A stretch of 7,614 nt of DNA from Alistipes sp. (GCA_017559685.1 JAFYQY010000016.1:1-7614), one strand, 5' to 3'; positions 1-6,924 are shown, counted from the first letter of the stretch. Numbers and translations: made by a program. The notes: generated from the sequence alone by a model not told the origin.

Positions 1-346
1 GCACTACCGCCCAATCGTATAGCTGGTCGAAGTAGTCCGATGCATAGCGCTCGATAGCCCAATCGAAACCGAGCCACTTGATATCACGCTTAATCGAATC
101 TACATACTCGGTATCCTCCTTTACAGGGTTGGTATCGTCGAAGCGGAGGTTACACTTACCGCCATACTTTTTTGCCAAGCCGAAGTTGATGCAGATACTC
201 TTTGCGTGTCCGATATGGAGGTAGCCGTTTGGCTCTGGTGGAAATCGTGTCTGCACGTGCGACAAACCATTAGCAATCGACTCCTCGATAATCTCCTCAA
301 GGAAGTTCAAAGATTTCTCCTTTACTTCAATGTTCTCTGTTGCCAT
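1..346 (-). CDS. glnS: Glutaminyl-tRNA synthetase, N-terminal 115 residues (partial)
   Basis: GlnRS is a cytoplasmic class I aminoacyl-tRNA synthetase that attaches glutamine to tRNA-Gln using ATP. The gene starts at the ATG complementary to 344-346 and runs off the left edge, so only the N-terminal part of the catalytic domain is visible. Reading the reverse strand gives PPEPNG at residues 36-41 and the class I signature HIGH at 44-47 (HIGHAKS), followed by a [10 protein letters not shown] segment. PPEPNG with HIGHAKS and RFDDTNP is the GlnRS form; bacterial GluRS has a different sequence around HIGH. The HIGH position is close to that of E. coli GlnRS. The start region is A/T-rich with no Shine-Dalgarno site, as is usual in Bacteroidota. 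The gene lies 63 bp downstream of an exported-protein gene on the same strand and could be co-transcribed with it. Identification is firm; the unseen remainder cannot be judged. Confidence 0.95.
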   Translation of the reverse strand, partial: MATENIEVKEKSLNFLEEIIEESIANGLSHVQTRFPPEPNGYLHIGHAKSICINFGLAKKYGGKCNLRFDDTNPVKEDTEYVDSIKRDIKWLGFDWAIERYASDYFDQLYDWAVV

Positions 347-370
347 AATTCCAAAAAATTTTAGCTTTTT

Positions 371-393
371 GCCATTAGCCATTGACCATTGGC
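371..393. repeat. Three heptamers of GCCATTA type between two minus-strand genes
   Basis: The plus strand reads GCCATTA, GCCATTG, ACCATTG and then GC, which is three 7-bp units with small variations. A related set of heptamers forms the terminator hairpin at 2145-2169. Here the units do not make a comparable perfect stem, so I do not call a terminator. An AATTAAAAATTT tract at 395-406 adjoins it. Confidence 0.6.
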
Positions 394-409
394 GAATTAA
401 AAATTTACT

Positions 410-1483
410 TTATTTTGTTTTGTTGTTTTTGTCATACAATTTTGGCGAGAGATTTACAGCAAGCGATATAATCTGCTGATTGTAAAGCTTCTCGCCATCG
501 GTCTTGAGCACAAACTCCGCCTTAACCTTTATGCGCTCTTTCCAAAAGTTACGTTCGTAACCGATACCCGTACGGTTGTAGATGGTATTCTCTGTACGAT
601 AGAACGGATCCCCAGCATAGAGGTCGGCACCGTAAGGTGTACCCTCCTTGCCCACTGAGTTGTAGAGCGGCATCAAGTCGTCGCCGATATAGAAGTTGTT
701 CGAGATGAATACTCCCCAACGACTCATTCGGAAGAAGAGCTCCGTACCGTATGGAGTTTGCCAGCCCTCCCCCGCAAGTCTATCCTGCTGGAGCGACTGC
801 AAGTAGCCGAGACGGATATCGAAATCGAAGAAGGCCTTAAAGTCTACTCCGAGATATGGGTTTATCAAGATATCATCAACCACATTATAGCGGAAGTCGG
901 CACGGTTGGCGTAGTGGTGTATCGAGGCTGTCGCTCCCGCATACATAACCTTCGCAAAGCGACCTTCGCCCGAGAGAAGAATACGGAACTGCTCTCGACG
1001 CTCCATCGAATAGAGACCATTCCAATCGGCCATCAACTCGACAAAGCCATTTTTAGAGGTGTGCTGCAGAGCCAAACCCTGCACTACCCTATTGCTCGCC
1101 AACCAAGCATTGCTAAAGAACGCCTCCGAATAGCGACCTATCAACTTCTCACGACGGAACAGACCTGCCAACGCTCCATACTTCTCGTTGCGGAACTGAT
1201 AGTATGCGACGAGGTCTATATTGTCGAGAAAACGTGCCGAGCCGAACAGCTTCTGCATATTGACTCCAGCCGAAAGCGAGTGCTTCTCGCTCCACTCGTA
1301 GCGCAAAGCGGGTGCAAGTGCAATTCCGAAGAGTGTCTCCGATGGGCCGAGGTTGCTTCCCGAGTACTCGGTATTGTCGAAATCGAAATTAAAATCGACA
1401 TCAAAATAGAGCTTCTCACTCTGTGCTAAAGCACTGAATGATAGCAATAAAGCCACTGCCGATATGACGATTCTTCTAAACAT
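410..1483 (-). CDS. Exported protein, probable outer-membrane beta-barrel, function unknown
   Basis: I do not recognise a named family. The 357-residue product begins with a classical signal peptide: MFRR, a hydrophobic stretch to about residue 18, and a likely cleavage site near ALA/Q at 20-21. The mature part is rich in Tyr, Phe, Trp, Asn and Gly, has alternating polar and apolar segments and lacks further hydrophobic helices. This fits an outer-membrane beta-barrel or other periplasmic beta protein. The reading frame is open further upstream to a TTG at 1511-1513, but that codon lies inside a perfect minus-strand -7 box (1511-1518), so the ATG at 1481-1483 is the better start and directly precedes the signal peptide. 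It is the first gene of a minus-strand pair with glnS. The exported location is well supported; the barrel fold is inferred from composition, and the substrate or role is unknown. Confidence 0.8.
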   Translation of the reverse strand: MFRRIVISAVALLLSFSALAQSEKLYFDVDFNFDFDNTEYSGSNLGPSETLFGIALAPALRYEWSEKHSLSAGVNMQKLFGSARFLDNIDLVAYYQFRNEKYGALAGLFRREKLIGRYSEAFFSNAWLASNRVVQGLALQHTSKNGFVELMADWNGLYSMERREQFRILLSGEGRFAKVMYAGATASIHHYANRADFRYNVVDDILINPYLGVDFKAFFDFDIRLGYLQSLQQDRLAGEGWQTPYGTELFFRMSRWGVFISNNFYIGDDLMPLYNSVGKEGTPYGADLYAGDPFYRTENTIYNRTGIGYERNFWKERIKVKAEFVLKTDGEKLYNQQIISLAVNLSPKLYDKNNKTK

Positions 1484-1510
1484 CTCGCAAGCACGCACGC
1501 ATAAATCGGT

Positions 1511-1518
1511 CAAAAATA
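1511..1518 (-). promoter_or_regulatory. Probable -7 box of the exported-protein gene
   Basis: The minus strand reads TATTTTTG, a perfect match to the Bacteroidota primary-sigma -7 consensus TAnnTTTG. A transcript starting several bases downstream would have a leader of about 20 nt before the ATG at 1483. No good TTTG -33 element is found at the usual spacing, so the call rests on the -7 box and its position. Confidence 0.5.
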
Positions 1519-1541
1519 GTGAAAATTTTTCAAATAATGAT

Positions 1542-1549
1542 TACTTTTG
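1542..1549 (+). promoter_or_regulatory. Probable -7 box of the SpoU methyltransferase gene
   Basis: The sequence TACTTTTG matches TAnnTTTG perfectly and lies 21 bp before the ATG at 1571, giving an expected leader of about 15 nt. The -33 region is weak. It stands back to back with the minus-strand -7 box at 1511-1518, and the two are 23 bp apart, so the divergent genes share one compact control region. Confidence 0.55.
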
Positions 1550-1570
1550 TGGCAATAATTGAGCAATAGA

Positions 1571-2101
1571 ATGAAAAAAACAACCAACGCAGAACTTGGC
1601 AGACCTTCGCTCGAGGAGTTTCGCCAGATGAAAAAAATGCCCGTAGTGGTAGTTTTGGACAATGTCCGTTCAGCCCAAAATGTGGGTGCTTTTTTCCGTA
1701 CGGGTGACGCCTTTGCGGTCGAAAAAATCGCACTTTGTGGCATCACCGCAACACCCCCTTCGAGAGAGATTCACAAGAGCTCTTTGGGAGCTGAATTTTC
1801 GGTCGATTGGAGCTATTTTGCAACCACCACAGAGTGTGTACAACAGCTTAAGAATGAGGGATATACAATTGTTGCTATCGAGCAGATTGCGGAGTCGGTG
1901 ATGTTAGATAAATTCGAGCCGCAAGAGGGGGTAAAATATGCCCTTGTTTTTGGCAACGAAGTGGAGGGTGTAGCGCAGGAGGTAGTTGATATGTGCGACG
2001 CCGCAATCGAGATCCCTCAGCTCGGCACAAAACACTCATTGAACGTCTCGGTTTCGGGTGGCGTGGTGCTGTGGAAATTCGTGGAGAATTTCCTCAATTA
2101 A
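1571..2101 (+). CDS. SpoU/TrmH-family RNA 2'-O-ribose methyltransferase
   Basis: This is a SPOUT-class, SAM-dependent enzyme that methylates a ribose 2'-hydroxyl in tRNA or rRNA. The product has 176 residues and the three family motifs are all present: motif 1 at about 29-43 (DNVRSAQNVGAFFRT, with Asn31 and Arg43), motif 2 at 126-133 (VFGNEVEG, with Glu130), and motif 3 at about 149-164 (PQLGTKHSLNVSVSGG, with Asn158 and Ser160). The last two make the C-terminal trefoil knot that binds SAM. It is short, lacking the N-terminal L30e-like extension of the larger rRNA enzymes, so it resembles TrmL/TrmH-sized proteins. I chose the ATG at 1571 over an in-frame TTG at 1559 because the latter lies almost at the predicted transcription start. 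The exact RNA target cannot be told from sequence alone. The stop codon lies within an A/T repeat, and a terminator follows. Confidence 0.93.
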   Translation: MKKTTNAELGRPSLEEFRQMKKMPVVVVLDNVRSAQNVGAFFRTGDAFAVEKIALCGITATPPSREIHKSSLGAEFSVDWSYFATTTECVQQLKNEGYTIVAIEQIAESVMLDKFEPQEGVKYALVFGNEVEGVAQEVVDMCDAAIEIPQLGTKHSLNVSVSGGVVLWKFVENFLN

Positions 2102-2112
2102 AAATTAAAAAT
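2096..2112. repeat. A/T repeat that contains the methyltransferase stop codon
   Basis: The tract AATTAAAAATTAAAAAT begins inside the last sense codon, and its first TAA is the stop codon. The same AATTAAAAATTA core ends prfB at 3621-3632, and the reverse complement type occurs at 2224-2241 and 4800-4817. Confidence 0.6.
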
Positions 2113-2144
2113 ACAGAATTAAAAGTTGATAGACTTTTGCTCTT

Positions 2145-2177
2145 AGCCATTGGCCATCAGCCTTTGGCTTTTTTATT
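2145..2177 (+). terminator. Hairpin terminator behind the methyltransferase gene
   Basis: AGCCA at 2145-2149 pairs with TGGCT at 2165-2169, and inside it GGC (2152-2154) pairs with GCC (2160-2162) around a CATCA loop, with a symmetric TT/TT internal loop. A run of T with one A follows (2170-2179). The structure is built from GCCATTG-type heptamers like those at 371-393. The shape fits an intrinsic terminator of moderate strength. Confidence 0.6.
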
Positions 2178-2223
2178 TTGATAGGATTTTATAGTAGCGT
2201 TCCTTTTCTCATCAAAAATTTTC

Positions 2224-2241
2224 AATTTTTAATTTTTAATT
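2224..2241. repeat. 18-bp A/T repeat, identical to one before dnaG
   Basis: AATTTTTAATTTTTAATT occurs here and again, base for base, at 4800-4817. Both copies lie shortly upstream of a TAnnTTTG -7 box (2244-2251 and 4840-4847). It may be an upstream A/T element or simply the common intergenic filler of this genome. Confidence 0.55.
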
Positions 2242-2243
2242 CC

Positions 2244-2251
2244 TAATTTTG
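2244..2251 (+). promoter_or_regulatory. Putative prfB promoter, overlapped by a palindrome
   Basis: TAATTTTG fits TAnnTTTG perfectly. A TTTC at 2220-2223, one mismatch from the TTTG -33 element, lies 20 bp upstream, an acceptable spacing. The -7 box overlaps a palindrome at 2246-2262, ATTTTGC/AAA/GCAAAAT. If used, it would give prfB a leader of about 270 nt that includes all the repeats downstream. A promoter nearer to prfB was not found, but transcription could also be missed because the consensus is short. Confidence 0.4.
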
Positions 2252-2263
2252 CAAAGCAAAATG

Positions 2264-2418
2264 CTCCAAAAAAAAATTGGAGGTAATTGACAACGCAAAG
2301 AGCAAAAATCAGAGGCGGTTGGAATTCGTTACTCCAAAAATTGGAGGTAATTGACAACGCAAAGAGCAAAAATCAGAGGCGGTTGGAATTCGTTACTCCA
2401 AAAATTGGAGGTAATTGA
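2264..2418. repeat. 64-bp tandem repeat, two identical copies plus partial ends
   Basis: Bases 2277-2340 and 2341-2404 are identical over 64 bp, and a 14-bp third start follows (2405-2418). Each junction carries the hairpin CTCCAA/AAA/TTGGAG (2332-2346 and 2396-2410); at the left end the loop is longer, with seven A bases (2264-2282). Within each unit TTGGA...TCCAA can form a competing 5-bp stem. The period is not a multiple of three and no frame looks coding. Exact identity suggests a recent duplication, or less likely an assembly artefact. Confidence 0.9.
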
Positions 2419-2513
2419 GGAAATTTTGTGCGTTGCTAGGCGGCGAACCCGCAGCATAGTAAGCCTATGTGAGGAGTTAGACGACCGACGCAAGGTACAA
2501 AATTTACCAATTA
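2412..2513. repeat. 102-bp inverted-repeat element just upstream of prfB
   Basis: The two ends are complementary in three blocks: TAATTG (2412-2417) with CAATTA (2508-2513), AAATTTTGT (2421-2429) with ACAAAATTT (2497-2505), and GCGTTG (2430-2435) with CGACGC (2486-2491, one G-U pair). The interior has two small hairpins, GCGG/CGAAC/CCGC (2440-2452) and CATAG/TAAGC/CTATG (2455-2469). The transcript should fold into a long arm with two internal stem-loops. It has no coding capacity for a transposase, so it could be a small MITE-like or REP-like element, or a structured leader. From memory, similar sequences recur between genes in Alistipes-type genomes, but I cannot verify this here. Confidence 0.7.
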
Positions 2514-2524
2514 GAACAATTTTT

Positions 2525-3626
<1,102 letters not shown>

Positions 3627-3642
3627 AAATTAGAAATTGGGG

Positions 3643-4788
3643 ATGAGATACGTATTCACAATACTCTTTTCAATATTCTGCATCGCAACATCCTATGCTC
3701 GAGTGATTTGCGGAGCTGAGCGCACCGCCGAGTGGCAAAAGTTGCTGCACGGCAAGCGAGTGGCTCTGCTGGCAAACCATACGGCGGTAGTGGATGACGA
3801 ACATCTGCTCGACGTGATGCTCGCAAAGGGGGTAAATGTCGTGAGCGTAGTTGCCCCAGAGCACGGTTTTCGAGGTACTGCCGATGCGGGCGAGAAGGTC
3901 GATTCATCTATCGATTCGAAGACGGGTTTGCCAATATGGTCGCTCTACTCCTCGAAGACACGTAGACTCACCCCTGAGCAGGTAGCTCAGTTCGACGTCA
4001 TAGTCGTTGATATACAGGATGTTGGACTACGTTTTTACACCTACTACATAACGATGCTCTCGGTGATGAATAGCGCAGCCGAAGGTGGTAAGGAGGTGGT
4101 AGTTTTCGACCGTCCAAACCCTAACGGAATGTATGTAGACGGCCCCATTCTTGATATGAAATATAAGTCGGGCGTAGGTGCGTTACCTATCCCCGTGGTA
4201 CACGGTCTGACGATGGGCGAGATTGCAAAAATGGCCGTTGGCGAGAGTTGGTGCAAGGCGTGCAAGTTGGAGGTTGTGTGTTGCAAGGGTTACACCCACC
4301 AAACACGCTACACATTGCCGATTGCGCCGTCGCCAAACTTGCGATCGATGCAGGCGATATACCTCTACCCTTCGACCTGCCTTTTCGAGGGTACAATCTG
4401 CTCGCTCGGCCGAGGCACGGAGTATCCGTTCGAGATGTACGGACACCCCAATCTCAAGAGTAATTTCTCGTTCAAACCTCGCTCTATTGCAGGTGCCAAA
4501 CACCCGAGACACCTCGACAAAGTGTGCTACGGAGTCGACTTGCGACAAGTGCCTCACGAGGAGATAATCGGCAAGGGTTTCAACCTCGAATATATCATCG
4601 ACGCCTACAAGCGATTGGGCGTGGGCGATGCGTTTTTCACCCCATTTTTTGAGAAGTTGGTGGGTGTAGATTACATCCGCAAGATGATTATCGAGGGGCG
4701 TTCTGCCGACGAGATAAGAGCCGTATGGCAGGCTGATATCGAGCGCTTTAAGAGCCTTCGACAAAAATATTTACTCTACAAAGAGTAA
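3643..4788 (+). CDS. Exported NamZ-like exo-beta-N-acetylmuramidase (DUF1343, GH171)
   Basis: Characterised family members (NamZ of Bacillus subtilis and Tannerella forsythia) release terminal N-acetylmuramic acid from peptidoglycan fragments, a step in cell-wall recovery. The 381-residue product has a signal peptide (hydrophobic to about residue 18, likely cut after SYA at 17-19), so it acts in the periplasm or outside. Family blocks seen in order: APEHGFRG at 71-78, whose Glu73 is the best candidate catalytic acid; DIQDVGLRFYTY at 123-134; FDRPNPNG at 155-162; VVHGLTMGEIA at 185-195; and APSPNL followed by LFEGT and LGRGTEYPFE at about 228-264. I chose the ATG at 3643 over a TTG two codons earlier. 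It lies 16 bp behind prfB and is probably co-transcribed, which gives it no obvious functional link. The family is certain; activity on muramyl sugars is inferred from homology. Confidence 0.9.
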   Translation: MRYVFTILFSIFCIATSYARVICGAERTAEWQKLLHGKRVALLANHTAVVDDEHLLDVMLAKGVNVVSVVAPEHGFRGTADAGEKVDSSIDSKTGLPIWSLYSSKTRRLTPEQVAQFDVIVVDIQDVGLRFYTYYITMLSVMNSAAEGGKEVVVFDRPNPNGMYVDGPILDMKYKSGVGALPIPVVHGLTMGEIAKMAVGESWCKACKLEVVCCKGYTHQTRYTLPIAPSPNLRSMQAIYLYPSTCLFEGTICSLGRGTEYPFEMYGHPNLKSNFSFKPRSIAGAKHPRHLDKVCYGVDLRQVPHEEIIGKGFNLEYIIDAYKRLGVGDAFFTPFFEKLVGVDYIRKMIIEGRSADEIRAVWQADIERFKSLRQKYLLYKE

Positions 4789-4799
4789 AGCGAGAGAGG

Positions 4800-4832
4800 A
4801 ATTTTTAATTTTTAATTCTTCATTTTTAATTT
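4800..4832. repeat. A/T repeats in the dnaG promoter region
   Basis: The first 18 bases are identical to 2224-2241, and a further CATTTTTAATTT follows at 4821-4832. They fill most of the 65-bp gap between the NamZ-like gene and dnaG, immediately upstream of the -7 box. No terminator hairpin is seen between the two genes. Confidence 0.55.
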
Positions 4833-4839
4833 CTTTCAC

Positions 4840-4847
4840 TACCTTTG
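4840..4847 (+). promoter_or_regulatory. dnaG -7 box, close to the start codon
   Basis: TACCTTTG fits TAnnTTTG perfectly and ends 6 bp before the dnaG ATG at 4854. Bacteroidota transcripts usually begin only a few bases past this box, so the mRNA would have almost no leader. A TTTG -33 element is not clear; A/T repeats occupy that region. Confidence 0.6.
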
Positions 4848-4853
4848 TACCCG

Positions 4854-6833
4854 ATGATCGATAGAGATACCATAGATAGAATTCACGCTGCGGCAGATAT
4901 TGTCGAGGTTATCAGCGATTATGTTACGCTCAAACGCAAGGGCGTAAACTATCAGGCGTGCTGTCCGTTCCACAACGAGAAGACGCCTTCGTTTGTCGTA
5001 TCTCCGTCGAAAGGTCTCTACAAGTGCTTCGGTTGTGGCAAGGGCGGCAATGCCGTTTCGTTTGTCAAGGAGCACGAAAATATCTCCTATCCAGAGGCTC
5101 TAAAAATCGTTGCCAAGAAGTATGGCATCGAGGTTAAGGAGCGTGAGGAGACCGAAGAGGATAAGATTCGCAACAACAACCGAGAGAGTATGTTTATGCT
5201 CAACTCGTGGGTGTCGGAGTATTTCGAGAAAACGCTCCACAACACCGACGAGGGCATCTCGGTAGGTCTCTCCTACTTCCGTCAGGCTCGAGGTTTCTCG
5301 GAGAGCACAATCAAGAAGTTCGGACTCGGATTTTGTCCTTCGGGTGGCGACAAGATGACGCAGGATGCACTGCGTGCGGGCTACAAGGAGGAGTTCCTGC
5401 TCTCGACAGGTCTCTCTATCAAGCGAGAGAACGACGGTGCAATTTTCGACCGTTTCCGTGAGCGTGTGATGTTCCCTGTACACAATGTATCGGGTCGCAT
5501 CGTAGCATTCGGAGGTCGTACACTCCGCACCGACAAGAAGGTTGCCAAGTATCAGAACTCGCCAGAGAGCGAAATCTACAGCAAGAAAAACGAGATTTAC
5601 GGTTTGTACTTCGCAAAGAAGGCTATCCAACAGCAGAACTACGCCATTATGGTCGAGGGTTACACCGATGTTATATCGATGCACCAATCGGGCGTAGAGA
5701 ATGTTGTAGCCTCGTCGGGTACGTCGCTCACGACCGAGCAGATACGCCTTTTGTCTCGTTTCACTAAGAATATTACCGTGATGTACGATGGCGACTCTGC
5801 AGGTCAGCACGCATCGTTGCGAGGTATTGATATGATTCTCAAAGAGGGATTGAATGTTCGTGTGGTGCTTCTGCCCGAGGAGGATGATCCCGATTCGTTT
5901 GCTCGCTCACACTCTGCCGAGGAGGTGCGTGAGTACGTTAAGCGCAACAGCCAAGACTTTATCTCCTACAAAGCGAAGTTGCTCCTTGCCGATGCAGGCG
6001 ATGACCCAATCAAGCGAGGCGAGGTGGTGAAGGATATGGTGCAGTCGATAGCAGAAATTCCAGATGCTATACAGCGAACACTCTTTATCAAAGAGTGTGC
6101 ACAGCTGATGGGTATGAGCGAGGATGTTTTGGTTACCGAGGTAGCAAAACGACGAGTAAATTCGTTGGGCGACAAAGAGGCCAGCGAGTTCATTCAACGT
6201 GAGAGTAATCGCTATTGGAGAAAGCGTGAGGAGGAGAAACCAACAAGCGAGGAGGGCGAACACTTTGGCCATTTGACCATAGGCAGTAGTTTGGAGTCTA
6301 TCGAGCGAGAGTTGATATACTATCTGATTGTTCACGGCGGAAAGAATTACGAGTATCGTGAAGGTCGCAAGATTGTACCGCTGAATGTTGCCGAGACCAT
6401 CTTTGACGAGATGACGGTGGATAATATGCGTTTCCACAACGAGGTATACAACAAAATCTACGATCTCTGTCGCACAGCCCACAACGAGGGGCGTACACTC
6501 CAACCCGAGGAGCTCACTTCACACATCGATATCGAGGTTTGCGATGCCGCTACCGACATCCTTTTCACCGACGATCAGTACGCTGTGAGCGAGATTTGGA
6601 CTAAGAAGGATGTGCACACCACAACCGAGTCGGAGGTATTGGGTAAGGGCGTGCCAAAGGCGATGCAACTCTTCAAAACCAAGGTGGTTACGGGAATGAT
6701 TGCTAAGTTGCAGGCTCAGCTTGCGAATGAGAATATAAGCGAGGAGGAGCAACTCGAGATTGCATCGGAGATGGCTCGACTCAACCGATTGAAGGTGATG
6801 CTCGCCCGTAAGACCAATAGATTGACGATATAA
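4854..6833 (+). CDS. dnaG: DNA primase DnaG
   Basis: DnaG synthesises the short RNA primers used at the replication fork and works with the DnaB helicase. The product is 659 residues. It has the N-terminal zinc ribbon with Cys37, His40, Cys58 and Cys61 (CPFH then CFGC), and the primase-core motif DRFRERVMFPV at about 199-209. The TOPRIM metal site shows Glu268 in MVEGYTDV and Asp312/Asp314 in YDGDSAGQ, very near E. coli Glu265, Asp309 and Asp311. The C-terminal 200 or so residues are less conserved, as expected for the helicase-binding domain. Open frame extends to a TTG at 4845, but that codon is part of the -7 box, so the ATG at 4854 is preferred; this also sets the Met only three residues before the conserved DTIDRI start of the family. 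Translation probably begins at or near the transcript end. A strong terminator overlaps the stop codon. Confidence 0.97.
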   Translation: MIDRDTIDRIHAAADIVEVISDYVTLKRKGVNYQACCPFHNEKTPSFVVSPSKGLYKCFGCGKGGNAVSFVKEHENISYPEALKIVAKKYGIEVKEREETEEDKIRNNNRESMFMLNSWVSEYFEKTLHNTDEGISVGLSYFRQARGFSESTIKKFGLGFCPSGGDKMTQDALRAGYKEEFLLSTGLSIKRENDGAIFDRFRERVMFPVHNVSGRIVAFGGRTLRTDKKVAKYQNSPESEIYSKKNEIYGLYFAKKAIQQQNYAIMVEGYTDVISMHQSGVENVVASSGTSLTTEQIRLLSRFTKNITVMYDGDSAGQHASLRGIDMILKEGLNVRVVLLPEEDDPDSFARSHSAEEVREYVKRNSQDFISYKAKLLLADAGDDPIKRGEVVKDMVQSIAEIPDAIQRTLFIKECAQLMGMSEDVLVTEVAKRRVNSLGDKEASEFIQRESNRYWRKREEEKPTSEEGEHFGHLTIGSSLESIERELIYYLIVHGGKNYEYREGRKIVPLNVAETIFDEMTVDNMRFHNEVYNKIYDLCRTAHNEGRTLQPEELTSHIDIEVCDAATDILFTDDQYAVSEIWTKKDVHTTTESEVLGKGVPKAMQLFKTKVVTGMIAKLQAQLANENISEEEQLEIASEMARLNRLKVMLARKTNRLTI

Positions 6834-6868
6834 GAATAGCGAGGAGCAATCCTCGCTATTCTTATTTT
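6832..6868 (+). terminator. Strong intrinsic terminator of dnaG
   Basis: A perfect 14-bp stem pairs 6832-6845 with 6850-6863 around a GCAA tetraloop (GNRA type), followed by ATTTT. It starts within the dnaG stop codon. On the minus strand no T-run follows the hairpin, so it should work mainly for dnaG. Confidence 0.9.
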
Positions 6869-6924
6869 GACAAATCGATATCGATAATCATAGGTCGATG
6901 ATCCGAACGATTTATGACACTATT
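6862..6924 (-). pseudogene. C-terminal remnant resembling an endonuclease/exonuclease/phosphatase-family gene
   Basis: Reading the minus strand from 6924 to the stop at 6862-6864 gives the 20 residues NSVINRSDHRPMIIDIDLSK. The SDHRPM segment followed by a short hydrophobic beta strand and the chain end resembles the C-terminus of the EEP (ExoIII-like) superfamily, where SDHxP(V/I/M) carries the catalytic Asp-His. An in-frame stop at 6925-6927 precedes it, there is no start codon except the internal Met, and rmuC ends only 9 bp upstream. Thus the body of the gene is absent and only its tail remains, apparently left by a deletion. Twenty residues are little evidence, so chance resemblance cannot be excluded. 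Confidence 0.45.

Larger units (their letters stand above)
2102..2524. other. 423-bp gene-free region before prfB, filled with repeats
   Basis: No credible gene is seen here on either strand. In order it holds an A/T repeat, a hairpin terminator built from heptamers (2145-2177), an unremarkable stretch (about 2180-2215), a second A/T repeat (2224-2241), a putative promoter overlapped by a palindrome (2244-2262), two and a bit copies of a 64-bp unit (2264-2418), and a 102-bp inverted-repeat element (2412-2513) that stops 11 bp before the prfB ATG. The frame of prfB is open back to about 2351, but this crosses the repeats and shows no protein-like character. Confidence 0.75.

Noticed and set aside
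355..393. Intrinsic terminator for the exported-protein gene on the minus strand
   Set aside because: The heptamers there give only 4-bp stems with poor geometry, and T-runs are not directly behind them.
758..1429. Plus-strand open frame of 223 codons opposite the exported-protein gene
   Set aside because: It lies wholly antisense to a gene with a signal peptide and has no family features; it is a codon-bias shadow.
1484..1513. Upstream TTG start giving the exported protein ten more residues
   Set aside because: The TTG is inside the predicted -7 box, and the extension would sit in front of a normal signal peptide.
2264..2418. CRISPR array
   Set aside because: The units are contiguous with no unique spacers, only two full copies exist and no cas gene is near.
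2412..2513. tRNA gene or a known riboswitch class
   Set aside because: There is no cloverleaf with an anticodon or T-loop, and no motif of a riboswitch family that I can recognise.
5100..5810. Minus-strand open frame of 236 codons inside dnaG
   Set aside because: It is antisense to conserved primase motifs and has no recognisable domain or start region.
5907..6503. Minus-strand open frame of 198 codons with hydrophobic residues inside dnaG
   Set aside because: It is the complement of the charged C-terminal half of DnaG, which gives spurious hydrophobic stretches.
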